64,000 nucleotides of DNA from Mycobacterium vicinigordonae (lineage in GTDB: Bacteria > Actinomycetota > Actinomycetes > Mycobacteriales > Mycobacteriaceae), in the NCBI RefSeq assembly GCF_013466425.1, contig NZ_CP059165.1, positions 3,720,001 through 3,784,000 of the forward strand, read 5' to 3'. Below, piece after piece: positions 31,685-43,512 of this stretch (position 1 is the stretch's first letter; each line of letters starts with the position of its first letter). A model generated the notes under the pieces. The model saw only the letters and a list, made by a program, of their open reading frames with translations. It was not told the origin of the DNA and searched no databases. Made by a program: the position numbers and the translations under genes.

Positions 31685-32889
31685 CGTCGGCCCGCCCGAA
31701 GTGCGAGGTCGACCGCTGCCTGCGCCACCTGACGGGCCGCGTCGCGGTGTCCGACCTGCGCGGCTGCCGCGGTCATCGCCGCCAACCGGGCAGGGTCGGT
31801 AAGCAACCCGGCAACCTCCCGGGCCACCAGTTCCGGTGTCAGGGCAGCGTCGGTGACGATCAGGCCGCCGCCGGCGTCGACCACCGGCAGCGCGTTGAGC
31901 CGCTGCTCACCGTTGCCGATCGGCAGTGGTACATAGATGGCCGGCAGGCCCACGGCCGACACTTCGGCGACTGTCATCGCCCCCGAACGGCAGATCGCCA
32001 GATCGGCGGCGGCGTACGCCAGATCCATCCGATCCAGGTAGGGCACCGCGACGTAGGGCGGATCGCCGGGGTTGGGCGCGCGCAGGTCCAGGCTGTTCTT
32101 CGGGCCGTGCGCGTGCAGCACCGAGATTCCAGCGGCGGCCAACTCGGCGGCAGCCGCCGACACCGCGCGGTTGAGCGACACCGCGCCCTGCGAGCCGCCG
32201 AACACCAGCAGCACGCGCGCGTTGTCGGCGAATCCGAAGTGCGCCCGCGCTTGGGCGCGCAACGCGGTGCGGTCCAGCGCGGTAATCGCCGCCCGCACTG
32301 GCACTCCCACCACCTCGGCGCGCCGCAGACCGGAGTGCGGTACCGCGGACAGGATGCGATCGGCCGAGCGCGCACCCACCCGGTTGGCCAGCCCTGCCCT
32401 GGCGTTGGCTTCGTGGATCACCACCGGTATCCGGCGACGTCCCGGCCGCCCGCGGGCGGCGAGGTAGGCCGGAAGCGCGACATAGCCGCCGAAGCCGATC
32501 ACCACGTCGGCGCGGACGGCCTCGAGTACGGCCCGGGTCTCGCGCACTGCGCGCCAAACGCGCGGTGGCAGCCGGGCCAGGTCGCCGCTCGGTTTGCGCG
32601 GTAGCGGGACTGGGGTGATCAGCTCGAGGTGATAGCCGCGCTCGGGCACCAACCGGGTCTCTAAGCCGCGCGCGGTGCCTAGCGCCGTGATCCGGATCGA
32701 CGCGTCCAGGGCGATCAGTGCGTCAGCAACGGCCATCGCGGGTTCCACGTGCCCGGCGGTGCCACCACCGGCCAGAACTACCGACAACGTCCCCGAGGAC
32801 CCGGAAACCCCAAAGGACGACGACGCGGGACCGGCGGGCGAGGGATGTGCCCCCAACCCGCCGGCTGACTCATTGACCTTGTCGTTCAC
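31681..32889 (-). CDS. murG: MurG, lipid II-forming GlcNAc transferase
   Basis: Membrane-associated glycosyltransferase of 402 residues converting lipid I to lipid II. The N-terminal glycine loop [41 protein letters not shown] and the donor-site segment [23 protein letters not shown] are visible. The open frame extends to 33378, but GTG 32889 overlaps the ftsW stop (GTGA) and matches the M. tuberculosis N-terminus. The first 40 residues are a variable, probably disordered extension. Confidence 0.96.
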   Translation of the reverse strand: MNDKVNESAGGLGAHPSPAGPASSSFGVSGSSGTLSVVLAGGGTAGHVEPAMAVADALIALDASIRITALGTARGLETRLVPERGYHLELITPVPLPRKPSGDLARLPPRVWRAVRETRAVLEAVRADVVIGFGGYVALPAYLAARGRPGRRRIPVVIHEANARAGLANRVGARSADRILSAVPHSGLRRAEVVGVPVRAAITALDRTALRAQARAHFGFADNARVLLVFGGSQGAVSLNRAVSAAAAELAAAGISVLHAHGPKNSLDLRAPNPGDPPYVAVPYLDRMDLAYAAADLAICRSGAMTVAEVSAVGLPAIYVPLPIGNGEQRLNALPVVDAGGGLIVTDAALTPELVAREVAGLLTDPARLAAMTAAAAQVGHRDAARQVAQAAVDLALRAGRR

Positions 32890-34508
32890 CCGTAACGCTG
32901 ACCTTCCAATGCGCGAGCGCGCCGTGTCTGACGCTGGCCGGCGTACCGCTGGCCAGATCCATGATGCCTGGCCCGTGCGTGGCCGGTGCCCGCAGATCGG
33001 CGAGCGGACCGTTCCGCGGTGCGGGGTTGCGCCTCGGGCGCCGGGCGGGGGGCACGCCGCGGCGCCGGGCGGGCGGGCTGCTTGGCCGGTTTGGCCCGTT
33101 GCGCCCCCTTGCGGTCGCGGAACGACTCGAGGCGGGGCGGGACGTAGGGTTCGGGCACCGGTAACCGCAGGAAACGATTGACCTTGTCGTCGCGCCCCGC
33201 GCGCAGCGCGGCGACGGCCTCGGGCTCGTTGCGCGCCGCGTTGGCCATAATCCCGATCATGAAAAGGGTTGCAGCCGTTGATGTTCCACCAGCAGATATC
33301 AATGGTAGCTGCAATCCGGTGACCGGCAGCAGGCCGATCACGTAGCCGATATTGATGAACGCCTGACCCAGCACCCACAGTGTCGTAGTGGCAGTCAGCA
33401 GCCGCAGGAACGGATCGGCCGAGCGGCGGGCTATCCGCATCCCGGTGTAAGCGAAGAGCCCGAACAGCCCGAGCAGGCCAACCGCCCCGATCAGGCCGAG
33501 TTCCTCACCGACGATTGCGAAGATGAAGTCGTTGTGGGCGTTAGGCAGATAGTTCCACTTGGCTACGCCCTGGCCCAACCCGTCGCCAAAGATGCCGCCG
33601 TGCGCCAGGGCATATTTCGCCTGGCGGGCCTGGTAACCGGTGTCCATCGGGTCGTTCTCGGGGTCTAGCCAGGATCGCACCCGGTCGGAGCGATACCCGG
33701 CCGACATGGCCAAGACCGCGCCGGCCGCCACCACCATGCCCAGGGAGCTGACAAACAACCGCAGGTCCAGGCCCGAGTACCACAGCAGGCCCAGCAAGAT
33801 GATGCCGAACGACACGGTCTGCCCGAGGTCGGGCTGCGCCATGATCAGGCCCAGTGAGATCAGCGCGGCCGGCACGAGCGGAACGAGCATCTCGCGCAGC
33901 GAGGCCCGCTCGCCGCGCCGGGCCGCCAGCAGGTGTGCCCCCCAGATGGCGAAGGCGATCTTGGACAGCTCCGAGGGCTGCATCGAGAATCCTGCGACCA
34001 CAAACCATTTACGGGATCCGTTAGCCAAGTTGCCGATTCCGGGAATGAGGACCAGCACCAGTAGCACGCAGGTAACCGCGTAACTCATGAACGCGATCCG
34101 CCGGATGAACCGCACCGACATCCGCAGTCCGGCATAGCAGGCGATGAGCCCCACGATGGTCCACAGCACCTGCTTGCCGAAGATCACCCACGCCGATCCG
34201 TCGTTGCCGTATGAGTGCACGCCCGACGCCGAGAGAACCATGATGAGACCGAGCGACGTGAGTAGCGCGGTGACCGCGATGATCAGGTGAAACGAGGTCA
34301 TCGGCCGGCCCAGCCAGGCGCCGAAGCGGCTGCGCGGACCGGACGGATCGGTTTTGGGTCTGCCCGCTGCGCTCGCCCTAGGTGCCTTGGAGGGGTCGGT
34401 TTCCGGTGCTGTCGCGTCGGCGTCGTCGGTGTCTTGGGGGTCGTCGAGGCTGGCGGTCTCCGCGGAGCCCCTGCCCCGACCCCACAGCCGGGTCAGCGCG
34501 ATTCCCAT
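32886..34508 (-). CDS. ftsW: FtsW, septal SEDS glycan polymerase
   Basis: Polytopic membrane protein of 540 residues of the SEDS family; with its partner PBP it polymerises lipid II at the septum. About ten membrane helices run from about residue 75 to 430. Family motifs include [45 protein letters not shown] and the [14 protein letters not shown] loop. The N-terminus (1-70) and C-terminus (about 440-540) are long, charged, Pro/Ala/Arg-rich cytoplasmic tails; in mycobacteria the C-terminal tail binds FtsZ. It starts five bases after murD. Confidence 0.96.
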   Translation of the reverse strand: MGIALTRLWGRGRGSAETASLDDPQDTDDADATAPETDPSKAPRASAAGRPKTDPSGPRSRFGAWLGRPMTSFHLIIAVTALLTSLGLIMVLSASGVHSYGNDGSAWVIFGKQVLWTIVGLIACYAGLRMSVRFIRRIAFMSYAVTCVLLVLVLIPGIGNLANGSRKWFVVAGFSMQPSELSKIAFAIWGAHLLAARRGERASLREMLVPLVPAALISLGLIMAQPDLGQTVSFGIILLGLLWYSGLDLRLFVSSLGMVVAAGAVLAMSAGYRSDRVRSWLDPENDPMDTGYQARQAKYALAHGGIFGDGLGQGVAKWNYLPNAHNDFIFAIVGEELGLIGAVGLLGLFGLFAYTGMRIARRSADPFLRLLTATTTLWVLGQAFINIGYVIGLLPVTGLQLPLISAGGTSTAATLFMIGIMANAARNEPEAVAALRAGRDDKVNRFLRLPVPEPYVPPRLESFRDRKGAQRAKPAKQPARPAPRRAPRPAPEAQPRTAERSARRSAGTGHARARHHGSGQRYAGQRQTRRARALEGQRYG

Positions 34509-34513
34509 CCCGC

Positions 34514-35959
34514 CTACCGGACCGAGGCGTGAACGGCGGCAGCGAAGGCGTCGCCGCGCGCCGCGTAGCCGGAGAATTGGTCGAACGACGCGCCGGCCGG
34601 GGCCAGCAGCACAGTATCGCCAGGTTTGGCGAGATCGCGGGCCGAGGTCACCGCCGCGGTCATTACGCGCGCACCGATGGCGTCGTCGGAGTGCTCCACA
34701 AGTTTCACTCTGGTAACAGAAACCCCAGTAGTCTCATGCATCACAACATCCTCGCCTGTAACGACGTGTACGACGGGGACATTGGGCGCGTGTCGCGATA
34801 ACGCCTCGGCAACCTCGGCACGATCACGACCGAACAGCACCGCGCCGACCAGTCGTGACGCGATGCGAGCCACTTCGGCATCCACAGAGGCGCCTTTGAG
34901 CAGGCCGCCGGCCAGCCACACCACCCGCGGGTATGCCAGCACGGACGCTTCCGCCGCGTGCGGGTTCGTGGCCTTGGAGTCGTCCACGTAGGTGATGCCG
35001 TCGGCGACGGCGACAACTTCGGAGCGATGCCGGCCCGGACGGAAAGATTCGATCGCCGCCGCGATCGCCGCCGCGGGCACATCGACGGCGCGCGCCAGCG
35101 CGGCAGCCGCTAACGCGTCGAGCATGCCCACCGGCCCGGGCACCCGTATCGAGGACACCGGCAGCAGCGGCAAATCATCGGCGAACGCGCGGTCTACCAG
35201 CAATCCGTCCCGCACGCCGAGTTCCCCAGCTGCCGGTTCGCCGAGCCGAAAGCCGACCCGAACCGGCGCGGGCACGCTGTTACGCAGCGCCGCCGCGCGG
35301 GCGTCGTCGAGCCCGACGACGGCCACCCGCCCGGTGAGCACCCGCGCCTTGGCCGCGGTGTAGTCGGCCATCGTGCCGTGCCAGTCCAGGTGGTCTTCGG
35401 CGATGTTGATCACCGCACCGGCCTCGGGCCGCAATGACGGTGCCCAGAACAGCTGGAAACTGGACAATTCCACAGCCAGCACGTCGGACGGCGTCTCGAG
35501 CACATCGAGCACGGGATCGCCGATGTTGCCGCACAGCGCGCTGCGCAGCCCCCCGGCGATCAACATGTCGTGCAGCATCGAGGTGGTGGTCGTTTTGCCG
35601 TTGGTGCCGGTCACCACCAGCCAGCGCCGCGGCGGCCCGTAGTGGCCGGCCGCGTCCAGGCGCCAGGCCAGCTCCACGTCGCCCCAGATGGGCACGCCCG
35701 CGGCCGCCGCGGCGGCCAGCACCGGCGTGCTCGGCTGAAACCCCGGACTGGTCACCACCAGCGCAAATTGCCCGATTCGCTGGATCGCAGTCGACGGGTC
35801 CACTGTCGAAACACCCGGGAACCCGGCCAGCATCGCGGGGTCGTCGTCACACAGGGTGGAGATGGCGCCGAACCGGGTCAACGCGGCCAGGACGGCACGG
35901 CCAGTCACCCGCGCACCGGCAATCAGAACGGGCGCACCGGGTGTCAGTGGGTCCAGCAC
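34514..35959 (-). CDS. murD: MurD, UDP-MurNAc-L-Ala--D-glutamate ligase
   Basis: Ligase of 481 residues adding D-Glu to the stem peptide. It shows the ATP loop [11 protein letters not shown] (about 112), [11 protein letters not shown] and [12 protein letters not shown]. The frame extends to 35989 into mraY, but GTG 35959, one base after the mraY stop, matches the M. tuberculosis start (LDPL...) and is chosen. Confidence 0.95.
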   Translation of the reverse strand: MLDPLTPGAPVLIAGARVTGRAVLAALTRFGAISTLCDDDPAMLAGFPGVSTVDPSTAIQRIGQFALVVTSPGFQPSTPVLAAAAAAGVPIWGDVELAWRLDAAGHYGPPRRWLVVTGTNGKTTTTSMLHDMLIAGGLRSALCGNIGDPVLDVLETPSDVLAVELSSFQLFWAPSLRPEAGAVINIAEDHLDWHGTMADYTAAKARVLTGRVAVVGLDDARAAALRNSVPAPVRVGFRLGEPAAGELGVRDGLLVDRAFADDLPLLPVSSIRVPGPVGMLDALAAAALARAVDVPAAAIAAAIESFRPGRHRSEVVAVADGITYVDDSKATNPHAAEASVLAYPRVVWLAGGLLKGASVDAEVARIASRLVGAVLFGRDRAEVAEALSRHAPNVPVVHVVTGEDVVMHETTGVSVTRVKLVEHSDDAIGARVMTAAVTSARDLAKPGDTVLLAPAGASFDQFSGYAARGDAFAAAVHASVR

Positions 35960-35960
35960 C

Positions 35961-37040
35961 TCAGGCGCCGATCGTGGACAGCCACTCACCGTAGAACAGG
36001 GCCACGCCCAGGCCGCAGGTAATCGCGGTGAGCAGCCAGAACCGGATGATCACCGTGGTCTCGGCCCAACCCACCAGCTCGAAGTGATGATGGAACGGCG
36101 CCATCCGGAACACCCGTCGCCCGGTGGTCCGGAATGCCAGGATCTGCAGCACCACCGAGGTGACCTCGGCGACGAACAGCGACCCCAGGACGACCGCCAG
36201 CACCTCGGTGCGGCTGGTGACAGACAGTCCCGCGATGATGCCGCCCAGCGCCAGCGACCCGGTGTCGCCCATGAAGATCTTGGCCGGCGCGGCATTCCAC
36301 CAGAGGAACCCGATACAGGCCCCGGCAGTAGCGGCGGCGATGATCGCAAGGTCCAGTGGGTCGCGCACGTTGTAGCAGCCCAGCCCCGGCGCGGTGACAC
36401 AGGCATTGCGGTACTGCCAGAAGGTAATCAACACGTAGGCACCGGTGACCATCGCCATGCAGCCGGCCGCCAGCCCGTCCAGCCCGTCGGTGAAGTTGAC
36501 GGCGTTGGACCAGGCGCTGACCACCACCACGCAGAACAGCACAAATAGGGCCGGGGCGAAAGTGACGGTGGCGATCTCCCGCACGTAGGACAGGTCCGCG
36601 CTGGCCGGGGTCAACCCGGCGGGATTGCGGAATTGCAGCACCAGCACCGCGAACAGCACGGCGCTGGTGATCTGCCCGACCGTCTTCGCTGTCTTGTTCA
36701 GCCCCAGGTTGCGCGACCGGCGGATTTTGATCAGGTCGTCGAGGAACCCGACACCGCCCAGCGCGGTGGCCAGACCCAGGACCAGCAATCCGGACGCGGT
36801 TATGCCCTCGCCGTCGAAGAACAAGCCGAGCAGATGAGTGCCCAGATAGCCGGCCCAGATGCCGGCCAGTATCGCCACTCCACCCATCGACGGCGTGCCG
36901 CGCTTGGTGTGGTGGCTCGGTGGGCCGTCCTCGCGGATCTGGTGACCGAATCCCTGCCTGGTGAACAGGCGGATCAGCGCCGGGGTCAGCAGGATGGATA
37001 CGGCCACCGCGATCGCGACGGCGATCAGGATCTGCCTCAC
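35961..37040 (-). CDS. mraY: MraY/MurX, phospho-MurNAc-pentapeptide translocase
   Basis: Integral membrane enzyme of 359 residues making lipid I from UDP-MurNAc-pentapeptide and decaprenyl phosphate. About ten membrane helices are visible, with GFLDDLIK, the catalytic [10 protein letters not shown] segment, [12 protein letters not shown] and the histidine-rich loop [13 protein letters not shown]. It is usually called murX in M. tuberculosis. Its GTG start overlaps murF by four bases (GTGA). It is the target class of muraymycins, tunicamycin-like and capuramycin antibiotics. Confidence 0.97.
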   Translation of the reverse strand: MRQILIAVAIAVAVSILLTPALIRLFTRQGFGHQIREDGPPSHHTKRGTPSMGGVAILAGIWAGYLGTHLLGLFFDGEGITASGLLVLGLATALGGVGFLDDLIKIRRSRNLGLNKTAKTVGQITSAVLFAVLVLQFRNPAGLTPASADLSYVREIATVTFAPALFVLFCVVVVSAWSNAVNFTDGLDGLAAGCMAMVTGAYVLITFWQYRNACVTAPGLGCYNVRDPLDLAIIAAATAGACIGFLWWNAAPAKIFMGDTGSLALGGIIAGLSVTSRTEVLAVVLGSLFVAEVTSVVLQILAFRTTGRRVFRMAPFHHHFELVGWAETTVIIRFWLLTAITCGLGVALFYGEWLSTIGA

Positions 37041-38542
37041 CGGGGTGCGCTCCCGCCCTCGGCGACAAGCGTGTCGGCCAACACACCCAGTCCGGCCGAA
37101 TTGGACGCCTTGACCAGCACCACATCCCCGGGTTGCAGCTCGGCACGCAAGAGTTCCAGGGCGTCCTCCCGGTTAGCCACGCTGATTACCTCCGACCCCC
37201 ATGAGCCCTCCATGACCGCTCCGTGGTGCATGGCGCTCATCGACCTCCCAGTTCCCACGACAACGAGTCGAGACACATCTAATCGCACCGCGAGCCGGCC
37301 GATGCGATCATGCTCGGTTATCGCGTCCGCGCCGAGTTCGGCCATCTCTCCCAGCACCGCCCAACTGCGGCGTGAAGTGCCGCGGCGATCCTCCCCGCCA
37401 TGCGCCATCCAAGCCAGCGCCTGCAGGCCGGCGCGCATCGAATCGGGATTCGCGTTGTAGGCGTCGTCGATCACCGTCACCCCGTCGGCGCGACTGCTCA
37501 CCTGCATCCGGTGCCGCGACACCGGCCCGGCCGCGGCGAGCGCGGTCGCCACCTGCTGGACGTCGGCGCCGCACTCCAGCGCGACGGCCGCGGCGCACAG
37601 CGCGTTGCTCACCTGGTGGTCGCCGGACACGGCCAGCTGAACCTCGGCCTGCACAGCCCCGGCGTACAGGGTAAATTTCGGCCGCGCCCGGTCGTCCAGG
37701 GTTACCGGGCCGGCCCAGACGTCGGCGGCGTCGCCGCGGCCGACCCGGACCACGCGGGCGGCGGTAACCTCCGCCATCGCGGCGACCAGCGGGTCGTCGG
37801 CGTTGAGGATGACCACCCCGGATGACGGAACCGCTTGCGGCAATTCGGATTTGGTCTGCGCTATTACTTGTTGGGAACCGAACTCGCCAAGGTGCGCGGT
37901 GCCGACGTTAAGGACGACCCCGATCGAGGGCGGCGCAATGCGAGCCAGCGCCGCGATATTGCCGGGATGGCGCGCCGACATCTCCAGCACCAGGAAATCA
38001 GTGTCGCGGGTTGCGCGCAGCACGGTCCAGGGGTGGCCGAGTTCATTGTTGAACGAGCCGGGCGGAGCGACCACCTCCCCCAGCGGCGTCAAGACCGCGG
38101 CCACCAGGTCCTTGGTAGACGTCTTGCCCGAAGATCCGGTGATCCCGATGATCCGCAGGCCGCCCGACACCAATTCGGCTGCCACCGTACCGGCCAGTTT
38201 GGCCAGCGCGGCCAGCACCGCGGCACCGGAACCGTCGGTGTCGTGCTCGAGCACCCCAGCCCGGCCGTCTTGCGCGGTGACCGGTTCGACGACGATGGCG
38301 GGCACCCCAACCGGGCGGGCGGCCAGCACTACCGCCGCGCCCGCGGCCACGGCCGCCGCGGCGTGGTCGTGCCCGTCCGCGTGCGCACCCGGCAGCGCGA
38401 GGAACAATCCACCCGGCCCGACGGCGCGCGAGTCGAATTCGACGGTGCCGGTCACGCGTGTGGTCGCGGCTTGTTCCGCCGAGATGTCGGCCAGCGTGCC
38501 GCCGACGATCTCGGCGATCGCGGCGACGGTCAGGTCGATCAC
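37037..38542 (-). CDS. murF: MurF, D-Ala-D-Ala-adding ligase
   Basis: Ligase of 501 residues adding D-Ala-D-Ala to the UDP-MurNAc-tripeptide. The ATP loop [12 protein letters not shown] (about 135), [12 protein letters not shown] and [11 protein letters not shown] are visible. Its GTG start overlaps the murE stop (GTGA). Its length and order relative to murE and mraY are standard for actinobacteria. Confidence 0.96.
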   Translation of the reverse strand: MIDLTVAAIAEIVGGTLADISAEQAATTRVTGTVEFDSRAVGPGGLFLALPGAHADGHDHAAAAVAAGAAVVLAARPVGVPAIVVEPVTAQDGRAGVLEHDTDGSGAAVLAALAKLAGTVAAELVSGGLRIIGITGSSGKTSTKDLVAAVLTPLGEVVAPPGSFNNELGHPWTVLRATRDTDFLVLEMSARHPGNIAALARIAPPSIGVVLNVGTAHLGEFGSQQVIAQTKSELPQAVPSSGVVILNADDPLVAAMAEVTAARVVRVGRGDAADVWAGPVTLDDRARPKFTLYAGAVQAEVQLAVSGDHQVSNALCAAAVALECGADVQQVATALAAAGPVSRHRMQVSSRADGVTVIDDAYNANPDSMRAGLQALAWMAHGGEDRRGTSRRSWAVLGEMAELGADAITEHDRIGRLAVRLDVSRLVVVGTGRSMSAMHHGAVMEGSWGSEVISVANREDALELLRAELQPGDVVLVKASNSAGLGVLADTLVAEGGSAPR

Positions 38543-40062
38543 GCCCGGTCCTCCAGCGCGCGGGCGAGTTCGACCCGGTCGTCGAAGGGGCGGATTTCGG
38601 TGGCCCCGCGCTGGCCGGTCTCGTGGCCCTTCCCGGCAATCAGCACCACGTCGCCCGGGCCGGCCCAGGCCACCGCACGCCGGATGGCCTCGCGCCGATC
38701 GGCGATCTCGACCACCTCGGCGTGCCTGCCGACTTGAACTGCACCGGAAAGGATCTCGTGCCGGATGACCGCGGGATCTTCGCTACGCGGGTTGTCGTCG
38801 GTGATGACAACAAGGTCGGCCAGTTCGGCAGCGATACCGCCCATCGGGGCACGCTTGCCCGGGTCGCGGTCGCCACCGGCGCCGAACACCACCGCCAGCC
38901 GGCGATCCGGGCGCAGCAGCGTGCTCAGCACCGCGCGCAGCGCGCCGGGTTTGTGGGCATAGTCGACCAGCGCCAGAAAGTCCTGGCCGCGGTCGACTCG
39001 TTCCAGCCGACCCGGCACCCGGATCTCCCGCAGCCCCGGCGAAGCCTGCTCCGGGGAAACCCCTACTAGATCCAGAATCGCCAGCGCAAGAAGGCAATTC
39101 GAGATGTTGTAGTGACCCGGCAGATCGATCCCCACCCGGTGGTGCACACCGGCGGGGTCAATGGCGGTGAATTCCTGTCCGGCCGGCCCGTGCGGGGAGA
39201 TGTCGATGGCGCGCCAGTGCGCCGGCTGGTCAGCGACGCTCACGGTGATCGCGTCGCCAGCCAGTGCGGCCATGGTGCGGCCGGCGTCGTCGTCGACGCA
39301 CACAACGACGCGGCGGGCGCGCAACGCGGAGGCCGGATCGAACAGCAACGCCTTAGCCTCGAAGTAGTCCTGCATAGTCGGATGGAAGTCGAGGTGGTCG
39401 CGCGAGAGGTTGGTGAAGGCACCGACGGAGAATTCGGTGCCGTCCACCCGACCCAGGGTCAGCGCGTGACTAGACACCTCCATCACCACGGTGTCGACAC
39501 CGCCTTCGGCCATGGCGGCAAACAGCGCCTGCAGTGCCGGCGCCTCCGGCGTGGTCAGCGCACTGGGGACGTCGACGCCGTCGATGCGGATACCGATGGT
39601 GCCGATCAGCCCGGCGACCCGGCCGGCGGCCCGCAGACCGGCCTCAACCAGGTAGGTGGTGGTCGTCTTGCCCGACGTGCCGGTGATGCCGATGACCGTC
39701 ACCTGGTCGGACGGTCGTCCGTACACGGTGGCGGCGAGGTCGCCGAGCACGCTGCGCGGCACGGGATGCACCAGTATCGGCACGGTGGCGTTAGCCAGTT
39801 CGGCGGCCCCGGCGGCATCGGTGAGCACCGCGGCGGCACCACGCTCGAGTGCCTGGCCTGCGTATCGGGCACCGTGCGTAGTGGAGCCGGGCAGCGCTGC
39901 GAACAGGTCGCCCGGGCACACGTCCTGGGCGCGCAGGGTCACGCCGGCAATCGGCACATCCGGGACGACGGCCGCGCCATCGGCCAATACCGCCCCGATC
40001 TGCGTCGCCAGCGCCGGCAACCGCGCTCCGGCGACGGCGCTGGGACGCCGCGCAGTAGGCAC
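38539..40062 (-). CDS. murE: MurE, meso-diaminopimelate-adding ligase
   Basis: Ligase of 507 residues adding the third stem-peptide residue. The ATP loop [13 protein letters not shown] (about 127), [12 protein letters not shown] and [10 protein letters not shown] are present. The DNPR motif ([10 protein letters not shown]) indicates meso-DAP rather than lysine, as expected for mycobacteria. Its GTG start has GGAGGT eight bases upstream. It is slightly shorter at the N-terminus than the 535-residue M. tuberculosis protein. The intergenic gap to pbpB is only 151 bases. Confidence 0.96.
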   Translation of the reverse strand: MPTARRPSAVAGARLPALATQIGAVLADGAAVVPDVPIAGVTLRAQDVCPGDLFAALPGSTTHGARYAGQALERGAAAVLTDAAGAAELANATVPILVHPVPRSVLGDLAATVYGRPSDQVTVIGITGTSGKTTTTYLVEAGLRAAGRVAGLIGTIGIRIDGVDVPSALTTPEAPALQALFAAMAEGGVDTVVMEVSSHALTLGRVDGTEFSVGAFTNLSRDHLDFHPTMQDYFEAKALLFDPASALRARRVVVCVDDDAGRTMAALAGDAITVSVADQPAHWRAIDISPHGPAGQEFTAIDPAGVHHRVGIDLPGHYNISNCLLALAILDLVGVSPEQASPGLREIRVPGRLERVDRGQDFLALVDYAHKPGALRAVLSTLLRPDRRLAVVFGAGGDRDPGKRAPMGGIAAELADLVVITDDNPRSEDPAVIRHEILSGAVQVGRHAEVVEIADRREAIRRAVAWAGPGDVVLIAGKGHETGQRGATEIRPFDDRVELARALEDRA

Positions 40063-40213
40063 CTGTGTTCACCTCCGTAAGCCACGACCAGCGATGACAC
40101 CCTACCTACTACCAATCCGGCGGTTCAGCGACGCGAAGCTGGGACCGCTCCATAAAGCCGTTGGTTTGGTCTTCGCTCTGCAGGTCGGTCGAAGAAGGGG
40201 GCGGCGTGGATCG

Positions 40214-42244
40214 CTACATCGCCTGCAGAGTGAGCGGCGGCCCGGGGTCGGGCGACAGCGGCACGTTCTCCCGTTGCATGAGCCAGCCGGCGATGTTGTG
40301 GAACAGCGGCGCGGCCGAGTGTCCCGGTGTGCCGTCGGCGTTGCTGTGGGGGTTGTCCATCATGATGCCGATGACGTAGCGCGGGTTGTCGACGGTGGCC
40401 ATGCCGGCGAAGGTGATCCAATAAACGTCCTCGAAGTAGCACCCACAGCCCGGGTTGATCTGCTGCGCGGTGCCGGTCTTCCCGGCCATCTGGTAGCCGG
40501 GTACCGCGGCGGCCGGCCCGGTGCCCTGCTGGTAGCCCATCGGATCGTGCTGGACGACGGCGCGCAGCATCTGCCGCACGGTCTGGGCCGTCTGCGCCGA
40601 GACCACCCGCACCCCCTCCGGACGCGGCTCCTCAGTGCGGGTGCCGTCGGGTGCGATGGTGGCCTTCAGGATGCGCGGTGGGATTCGCACGCCGTCGTTG
40701 GCGATCGCCTGGTACATCCCGGTCATCTGCAGCAGCGTCATCGAAAGGCCTTGGCCGATCGGCAGGTTGGAGAACGTGCTGCCCGACCACTGATCGATGG
40801 GCGGCACCAGCCCAGCGCTCTCACCGGGAAGCCCTACGCCGGTGCGCTGCCCCAGCCCGAACTTGCGGACCATGTCGTAGAAACGTTCGGGCCCGACCCG
40901 CTGGGCGAGCATCAGGGTGCCGACGTTGGACGACTTCCCGAACACACCGGTCGTGGTGTAGGGCATCACGCCGTGATCCCAGGCGTCGTGCACGTTGACC
41001 CCGCCCATGTTGATCGAACCGGGTACCTGTAGCACCTCGTCGGGGTTGGACAGGCCGTATTCGATGACCGAGGACGCAGTGATGATCTTGTTCACCGAGC
41101 CTGGCTCGAAGGGCGAGGACACCGGCAGGTTGCCGAGTTGCCGGTCGGCTTGACGTCCGATGTCCTGCGACGGGTCGAAGGTGTTGTCGTTGGCCATGGC
41201 CAGCACCTCGCCGGTGTGGGCGTCGAGCACGACGGCCGAGACGGTGTGGGCGCCGGACAGGTCTTTAGCCTGCTGCACCTGCTGCTGGACGTAGAACTGG
41301 ATATCGTCGTCGAGGGTCAGCTGGACGGTCGACCCGTAGACCGCCCGGTGTCGGTTGCGGTAGCTGCCGGGGATGACGACGCCGTCGGAGCCGCGGTCGT
41401 AGGTGACCGAGCCGTCGGTTCCGGCGAGCATGGCGTCCAGGGCGTCTTCCAGGCCGAGCAGACCGTGTCCGTCCCAGTCGATGCCGCCGACGATGTTGGC
41501 CGCCAGCGAGCCACCGGGGTATTGACGCAGGTCTTGGCGCTCGGAGCCGACCTCCGGGTACTTGGCGGAGATTGCGTTCGCAATGGCGGGGTCGACGGCC
41601 CGGGCCAGGTATACGAACGACTCGTTGCTCTGCAGCTTCTTAAGCAGGGTCGGTGCGTCCGGCTTGTTGTTCAGCTTGCCGGCGATTTCCTTGGCGATGG
41701 CGTTGAGCCGCTCCTGCGGGTCGGGTGCCTGCGACGCCTTCTTCTTCGCCTCCTCCAGCTGCTGACGGACCCGCTTGGGCTGGAAAGTCAGTGCACGCGC
41801 CTCGATGGTGAAGGCGAGGCGGTCGTTGTGGCGGTCGATGATGGAGCCGCGGACCGCGCGTTCGATGTCGGTTACCTTGAGCTGACCTGCCGCCTGGGCG
41901 TTGAGCTGGGAGGCGTTGGACACCTGCAGGTAGAACAGCTGGCTGATGGCGACCACCATCAACACGGCGATGATGATGTTGCCGGTCCGGTGCCGGAAGA
42001 CGAACGAACCGCCCCGGTTAGCCACCTGGACCGCCTGGCGGGTACGCCGCAACTTCGTCGAGCGGCCTCCGCCCGGAGGCGGTATGGGCCTGGCTTCCTT
42101 AGCTTTTTTGGCTTTCCGGAAGCGTCGGGGTTCCCTGATCTCTGCGCGGTCACCCTGTCGGGCCCGGGAGGTTTGGCGGGCCTTCTTTGCCTCGTGCGGC
42201 TGCCGCGAACCCCGTTCCGCGCGTCGGGGGTCGCCGCGGCTCAT
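40214..42244 (-). CDS. pbpB: PbpB (PBP3/FtsI-type), septal transpeptidase
   Basis: Class B penicillin-binding protein of 676 residues that crosslinks septal peptidoglycan with FtsW. A basic cytoplasmic N-terminus (1-85) and one membrane helix (about 88-110) precede the pedestal domain and the transpeptidase. Active-site motifs are SVNK in EPGSVNKI (nucleophile Ser), SSN in FGKSSNVGT, and KTGTA in AGKTGTAQQ. Its ATG overlaps the upstream gene's stop (ATGA). Confidence 0.97.
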   Translation of the reverse strand: MSRGDPRRAERGSRQPHEAKKARQTSRARQGDRAEIREPRRFRKAKKAKEARPIPPPGGGRSTKLRRTRQAVQVANRGGSFVFRHRTGNIIIAVLMVVAISQLFYLQVSNASQLNAQAAGQLKVTDIERAVRGSIIDRHNDRLAFTIEARALTFQPKRVRQQLEEAKKKASQAPDPQERLNAIAKEIAGKLNNKPDAPTLLKKLQSNESFVYLARAVDPAIANAISAKYPEVGSERQDLRQYPGGSLAANIVGGIDWDGHGLLGLEDALDAMLAGTDGSVTYDRGSDGVVIPGSYRNRHRAVYGSTVQLTLDDDIQFYVQQQVQQAKDLSGAHTVSAVVLDAHTGEVLAMANDNTFDPSQDIGRQADRQLGNLPVSSPFEPGSVNKIITASSVIEYGLSNPDEVLQVPGSINMGGVNVHDAWDHGVMPYTTTGVFGKSSNVGTLMLAQRVGPERFYDMVRKFGLGQRTGVGLPGESAGLVPPIDQWSGSTFSNLPIGQGLSMTLLQMTGMYQAIANDGVRIPPRILKATIAPDGTRTEEPRPEGVRVVSAQTAQTVRQMLRAVVQHDPMGYQQGTGPAAAVPGYQMAGKTGTAQQINPGCGCYFEDVYWITFAGMATVDNPRYVIGIMMDNPHSNADGTPGHSAAPLFHNIAGWLMQRENVPLSPDPGPPLTLQAM

Positions 42245-43512
42245 CGTGCTGCTCCGGGCGCGACCGGAGCGGGTTGTTCAGGGTTGGCGGGTGTGGGTGC
42301 TGGCAGCGCCGGGGCGGGCGGCGTCAGCACCAACAGGGGCGGCGAAGGGGCTGGGGTCGGCGCCGGTGCAGGGACCGGGGCGGGTGCTATCGGCTGTGCT
42401 GGAACCGGGGCCGTGGCCACGGGGGCCGGCAGCAGCCCAGCATGCACCGAGTTGGGCGCCGGGGTCTGGGCGGGCAGCGCGCCAGGTGTCTGTCCGGGCA
42501 CGGTGGGTAGCGTGCCAGGCGTCTGTTCCGGCGCCTGGGCACTAGGCATCTGTCCCGGCACGGTAGGCAGCGCGCCAGGCGTCTGTCCCGGCACCTGGGC
42601 GCCAGGCGTCTGTCCCGGCGGCGCCGGCACCTGGCCGGGAACTGCGGGCACCTGACCCGGCACCGCGGGCGCCTGGCCCGGAACTACGGGAAGCTGGCCT
42701 TGCAGTGTCGACGCGCCGTCCGGCCCGCGCAGCAGCACCTGCGGCCCCATCCGGGGCGGGGCGGCCGGATCGTTGCCACCCGGCACCCGCACCGCAACCT
42801 CCGGCGGCGGGGCCTGCGGCTTCGGCGGCTGCGGCGTCTCCTCCGGCAGCTTGACGTTCAGCGGGGGCGGCGGCACCCCCTCCGCCGGCTTGGGCGTACC
42901 GACCACCACCCAGTTGCCGTCGGGGGCCTGAACCAGATGTGCGGTGTCGCGGCTGGGAATCATGCCCTGCTTGCGCGCCGCCTCCGACAGCGCCGGCGCC
43001 GACTCCGCGTCTCGCACGTCACGCTCCAGCGATTCCTTCTGCTGTTGCAGCATCCGGGTTCGCTCGCGAGCGTCGCTGAGCTGATAGGAGCGCTCCGCGG
43101 CGTCGGTGGACAGCCAGAGCGTCAGACCAAGGCCCATGCCCAGCGAACCGATGATCAAGACGACGAACGGGACTCTGCTGATCAGGGCGTGCGGCCGCAG
43201 GTCGACCTCGGCCAGCCGCGCGGCCAGCCGTTCGGTCAACTTGGGCCGAACAACCTTTGGCGCCTTGGCTTTCCGCGCCTTCGCCCGCGCCTTGGCCTGG
43301 CTGGTGTTCTTCGGCCGGGCCGGCCGGTCCACCGGCCGGGTGATCGGCGAGGTCTGGGGTCCCGACCTGGGCATCCGAGGCTCACGGTTGGGCGCCGCCG
43401 GGGTGCGGGACCGACCGCGCCGCGCAGACGGGTCCGCCGCGGTGGAACTGCCGGCACGCCGGCCGCGACGCTCGCTGTCGCGGCGCTTGGTCGCCTCGCG
43501 CTGTCTGCTCAT
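42241..43512 (-). CDS. FtsL-like divisome protein with proline-rich repeat tail (Rv2164c-like)
   Basis: Protein of 423 residues in the position ftsL occupies between rsmH and pbpB. A basic, low-complexity N-terminus (1-110) leads to one membrane helix ([20 protein letters not shown], about 119-138). A short coiled coil follows (about 145-180: [20 protein letters not shown]), then a conserved segment ending near [13 protein letters not shown]. This is the layout of FtsL, which joins FtsB/FtsQ to activate FtsW-FtsI. The C-terminus is an extended Pro/Gln/Ala-rich periplasmic tail with about eight PGQxP-type repeats. FtsL identity is inferred from position and architecture, since FtsL sequences are poorly conserved. 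Confidence 0.8.
   Translation of the reverse strand: MSRQREATKRRDSERRGRRAGSSTAADPSARRGRSRTPAAPNREPRMPRSGPQTSPITRPVDRPARPKNTSQAKARAKARKAKAPKVVRPKLTERLAARLAEVDLRPHALISRVPFVVLIIGSLGMGLGLTLWLSTDAAERSYQLSDARERTRMLQQQKESLERDVRDAESAPALSEAARKQGMIPSRDTAHLVQAPDGNWVVVGTPKPAEGVPPPPLNVKLPEETPQPPKPQAPPPEVAVRVPGGNDPAAPPRMGPQVLLRGPDGASTLQGQLPVVPGQAPAVPGQVPAVPGQVPAPPGQTPGAQVPGQTPGALPTVPGQMPSAQAPEQTPGTLPTVPGQTPGALPAQTPAPNSVHAGLLPAPVATAPVPAQPIAPAPVPAPAPTPAPSPPLLVLTPPAPALPAPTPANPEQPAPVAPGAAR
42465..42700. repeat. Degenerate tandem repeat encoding PGQxP units
   Basis: About eight imperfect copies of a 6-11 codon unit encode VPGQxP or a variant, with linking GALPT-type segments. The DNA repeats recur as CTGTCCCGGCAC-like blocks. 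The tract is likely to vary in length between strains. Confidence 0.75.

Noticed and set aside
32890..33378. N-terminal extension of MurG upstream of GTG 32889
   Set aside because: It lies entirely inside ftsW in another frame, is Arg/Pro/Gly-rich and has no counterpart in MurG proteins.
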